Assembly (NCBI GenBank): GCA_027311945.1
Contig: DAICXZ010000001.1
Coordinates: 1 to 64,000, forward strand
Direction of reading: 5' to 3'
From: Erythrobacter sp.
GTDB taxonomy: Bacteria > Pseudomonadota > Alphaproteobacteria > Sphingomonadales > Sphingomonadaceae
Length of the DNA: 64,000 nt
Position 1 is the stretch's first letter. Each line of letters begins with the position of its first letter. A program made the position numbers and the translations under genes. The notes under the pieces were generated by a model, which was not told the DNA's origin, did not search any database, and saw only the letters and a program-made list of their open reading frames with translations. Shown one piece after another: positions 58,340 through 64,000 of the stretch.

Positions 58340-59362
58340 ATGGCTATGATGAAGGCGGCGGTGGCCCGGAGCTTCGGTGCTCCGCTTGATATCGAGGACG
58401 TGCCGGTCCCTCGCCCCGGCCCGGGCGAGGTTCTTGTCAGGATCGAGGCGACCGGCGTTTGCCATACCGATCTCCATGCGGTGGACGGGGACTGGCCGGT
58501 AAAGCCGATCATGCCGCTGATCCCGGGCCATGAAGGTGTCGGCTATGTCGCGGCGGTCGGATCGGGCGTTGCGGATCTGAAGGAAGGCGATGCGGTCGGC
58601 ATCCCGTGGCTGCACGACGCCTGCGGACGATGCGAATATTGCCAGACCGGCTGGGAGACGCTGTGCGATCAGCAGCACAACAGCGGCTACAGCGTGAACG
58701 GCACCTATGCCGAATACGCCATCGCCAGCGCGCCCTATGTCGGTCATCTCCCCGCTAACCCTGATTTTCCGGCGCTCGCGCCGATCCTCTGCGCCGGGGT
58801 CACCACCTACAAGGGTCTCAAGGAGACCGAAGCCAGGCCTGGAGAATGGGTCGTGATCTCGGGCATCGGCGGCCTCGGCCATGTCGCTGTCCAGTATGCC
58901 AAGGCCATGGGCCTGCATGTCGCCGCGCTCGACGTTGCAGAGGACAAGCTCGCGCTCGCACAGGCGCTCGGCGCGGACGTCACGGCGGACGCGGCAACCG
59001 AGGATGCCACCGCAAAGATTCTCGCCGCAACGGGCGGCGGCGCGCATGGCGTGCTGGTGACCGCGGTCTCGCCTGTCGCGTTCAGCCAGGCGATCGCCTG
59101 CACACGCCGGCGCGGGACAGTAGCGCTCGTCGGCCTGCCTCCCGGTGAATTCCCCACGCCCATCTTCGACGTTGTGCTGAAGCGGATCACCGTGCGAGGA
59201 TCGATCGTCGGCACGCGCAGGGACCTGGCCGAGGCTCTCGCGTTCGCCGCCGAAGGCAAGGTCCGCACCACCGTCGCGGTGGAGCCGCTCTCGGCTGTCA
59301 ACGACGTTTTCGACCGGCTCCGCCACGGGCGCGTGGAAGGCCGCATCGTTCTGGAACCCTGA
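58340..59362 (+). CDS. adhP: Zinc alcohol dehydrogenase (AdhP-type)
   Basis: ATG 58340 follows GGAGG. The 340-residue MDR enzyme has [15 protein letters not shown], catalytic-zinc residues in [15 protein letters not shown] (CxxD/H), structural zinc [18 protein letters not shown], and NAD-binding [17 protein letters not shown]. It oxidises or reduces small alcohols/aldehydes, here perhaps recycling NADH at low oxygen. No gene lies in the 250 bp before it. A GNAT gene follows 19 bp later. Confidence 0.88.
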   Translation: MAMMKAAVARSFGAPLDIEDVPVPRPGPGEVLVRIEATGVCHTDLHAVDGDWPVKPIMPLIPGHEGVGYVAAVGSGVADLKEGDAVGIPWLHDACGRCEYCQTGWETLCDQQHNSGYSVNGTYAEYAIASAPYVGHLPANPDFPALAPILCAGVTTYKGLKETEARPGEWVVISGIGGLGHVAVQYAKAMGLHVAALDVAEDKLALAQALGADVTADAATEDATAKILAATGGGAHGVLVTAVSPVAFSQAIACTRRRGTVALVGLPPGEFPTPIFDVVLKRITVRGSIVGTRRDLAEALAFAAEGKVRTTVAVEPLSAVNDVFDRLRHGRVEGRIVLEP

Positions 59363-59381
59363 CGCACAGAAAGGCACATCG

Positions 59382-59930
59382 ATGAGCAGCGCAAACGAAC
59401 AACCCGGCAAGATCGACGAAGCGGGCACCGTCCAACTCGTCACCCGAACCGGTTTCAAGTTCGGGGTCCGTGCCGTGGCTGCCGCCGATGAGCCGGCGCT
59501 TGCCGACTTCTTTCGCCAGGTGACCCCCGACGACCTGCGCTTTCGCTTCCTGAGCGCCGTGCGGGAGGTGAGCCACGCCCGGCTCGAGGAGATGATCAAC
59601 GTCGACCAAGAGAGAACCGAGAGCTTTATCGTCACGGCACCGGACGAAGGGGACGCTATCGTGGCCGCGGCGATGCTGGCGGCGGACCCCGCCGGCGAGC
59701 GCGCAGAAGTCGCGATCTCGATGCGCGCGGATCACAAAGGCCTTGGTATTGGCTGGACGCTGCTCGATCATTTGGCGAAACATGCGGAAGCCAAGGGTGT
59801 GCGCGTGCTGGAATCGGTCGAGAGCCGCGCGAACCGGGCGGCGATTTCGCTCGAACGCGAGATGGGCTTCATCGCCGAACCGGTCGAGGGCGATTCCACG
59901 CTGGTTGTGCTACGCCGGCAGCTCGATTGA
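59382..59930 (+). CDS. GNAT-family N-acetyltransferase
   Basis: The 182-residue protein has the GNAT fold, with acetyl-CoA loop VAISMRADHKGLGIGWTLLDHL (RxxGxG/A region, HKGLGIG) and preceding beta strands (VAAAMLAADPAGERAEV). It lies 19 bp after the alcohol dehydrogenase and 21 bp before the CoA transferase. GNAT proteins in such clusters may modify CoA-linked enzymes. Target is unknown. Start ATG 59382. Confidence 0.82.
   Translation: MSSANEQPGKIDEAGTVQLVTRTGFKFGVRAVAAADEPALADFFRQVTPDDLRFRFLSAVREVSHARLEEMINVDQERTESFIVTAPDEGDAIVAAAMLAADPAGERAEVAISMRADHKGLGIGWTLLDHLAKHAEAKGVRVLESVESRANRAAISLEREMGFIAEPVEGDSTLVVLRRQLD

Positions 59931-64000
<4,070 letters not shown>

Overview
The window is high-GC DNA from an alphaproteobacterium, most probably a sphingomonad (Sphingomonadales). 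This rests on base and codon usage, a GapR/DUF2312-type protein, and the style of the cyd, qNOR and TonB-receptor genes; no rRNA or housekeeping marker fixes the genus.

Layout. (1) 1-21.2 kb is a decayed prophage with a short-tailed (podovirus-like) structural module. A leftward late block (about 9.7 kb to 141) holds small and large terminase, a RyR-domain protein, portal/head-tail connector, scaffold, major capsid, a head protein and tail tubular A; tail tubular B is cut by the end of an IS3-family element at the window's left edge. A 1.16-kb gene-free segment (9.67-10.83 kb) carries phased GCAACC repeats, an alternating purine-pyrimidine tract and a promoter with a palindromic operator. The early leftward operon (17.5 to 11.2 kb) encodes a Cro-like protein, Toprim primase, ParB-like protein, D5-type helicase, DHH phosphoesterase and a secreted protein. 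A CI-like repressor (17.6 kb) and a rightward operon of small overlapping genes (18.06-21.2 kb) flank three copies of a 17-bp operator. The rightward operon includes an FtsK-gamma-like/GapR fusion and a 53-residue protein with 13 cysteines. (2) 21.25-22.60 kb is an IS110/IS1111-type insertion that truncates the next prophage gene. (3) From about 23.3 kb a second element begins: a 45-nt 3' fragment of tRNA-Arg(CCG), a tyrosine integrase, and a compact three-gene ABC-three-component (ABC-3C) conflict system (24.99-27.93 kb).

(4) 28-64 kb is a metabolic/stress block that reads as one programme for sulfide/persulfide, copper, NO and low oxygen. It has a TauE/SafE exporter, persulfide-dioxygenase-like MBL hydrolase, two 1-Cys peroxiredoxins, thioredoxin 2, and an ArsR regulator. 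Next come a copper-type TonB receptor with DUF2946 and TonB proteins; cydDC and cydABX with a membrane TlpA; ferritin-like and heme proteins; and an SqrR/BigR-like ArsR regulator co-transcribed with an RND pump. These face a rhodanese, a sulfide:quinone-reductase-like flavoprotein, a YgaP-type membrane protein and a TolC protein. Then come CopD-like and SirB2-like membrane proteins, quinol NO reductase, NnrS, a Zn alcohol dehydrogenase, a GNAT acetyltransferase, an AarC-type CoA transferase and a P-type ATPase that runs off the right edge. Cytochrome bd is known to resist sulfide and NO, so quinone-linked sulfide oxidation, bd respiration and NO reduction fit together.

The items most likely to be new are the FtsK-gamma/GapR fusion, the Cys-rich acidic microprotein, the ABC-3C system beside its integrase, the phased repeat region, and the RND pump wired to a persulfide sensor. 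All functions are read from sequence motifs and context; no database search was run.
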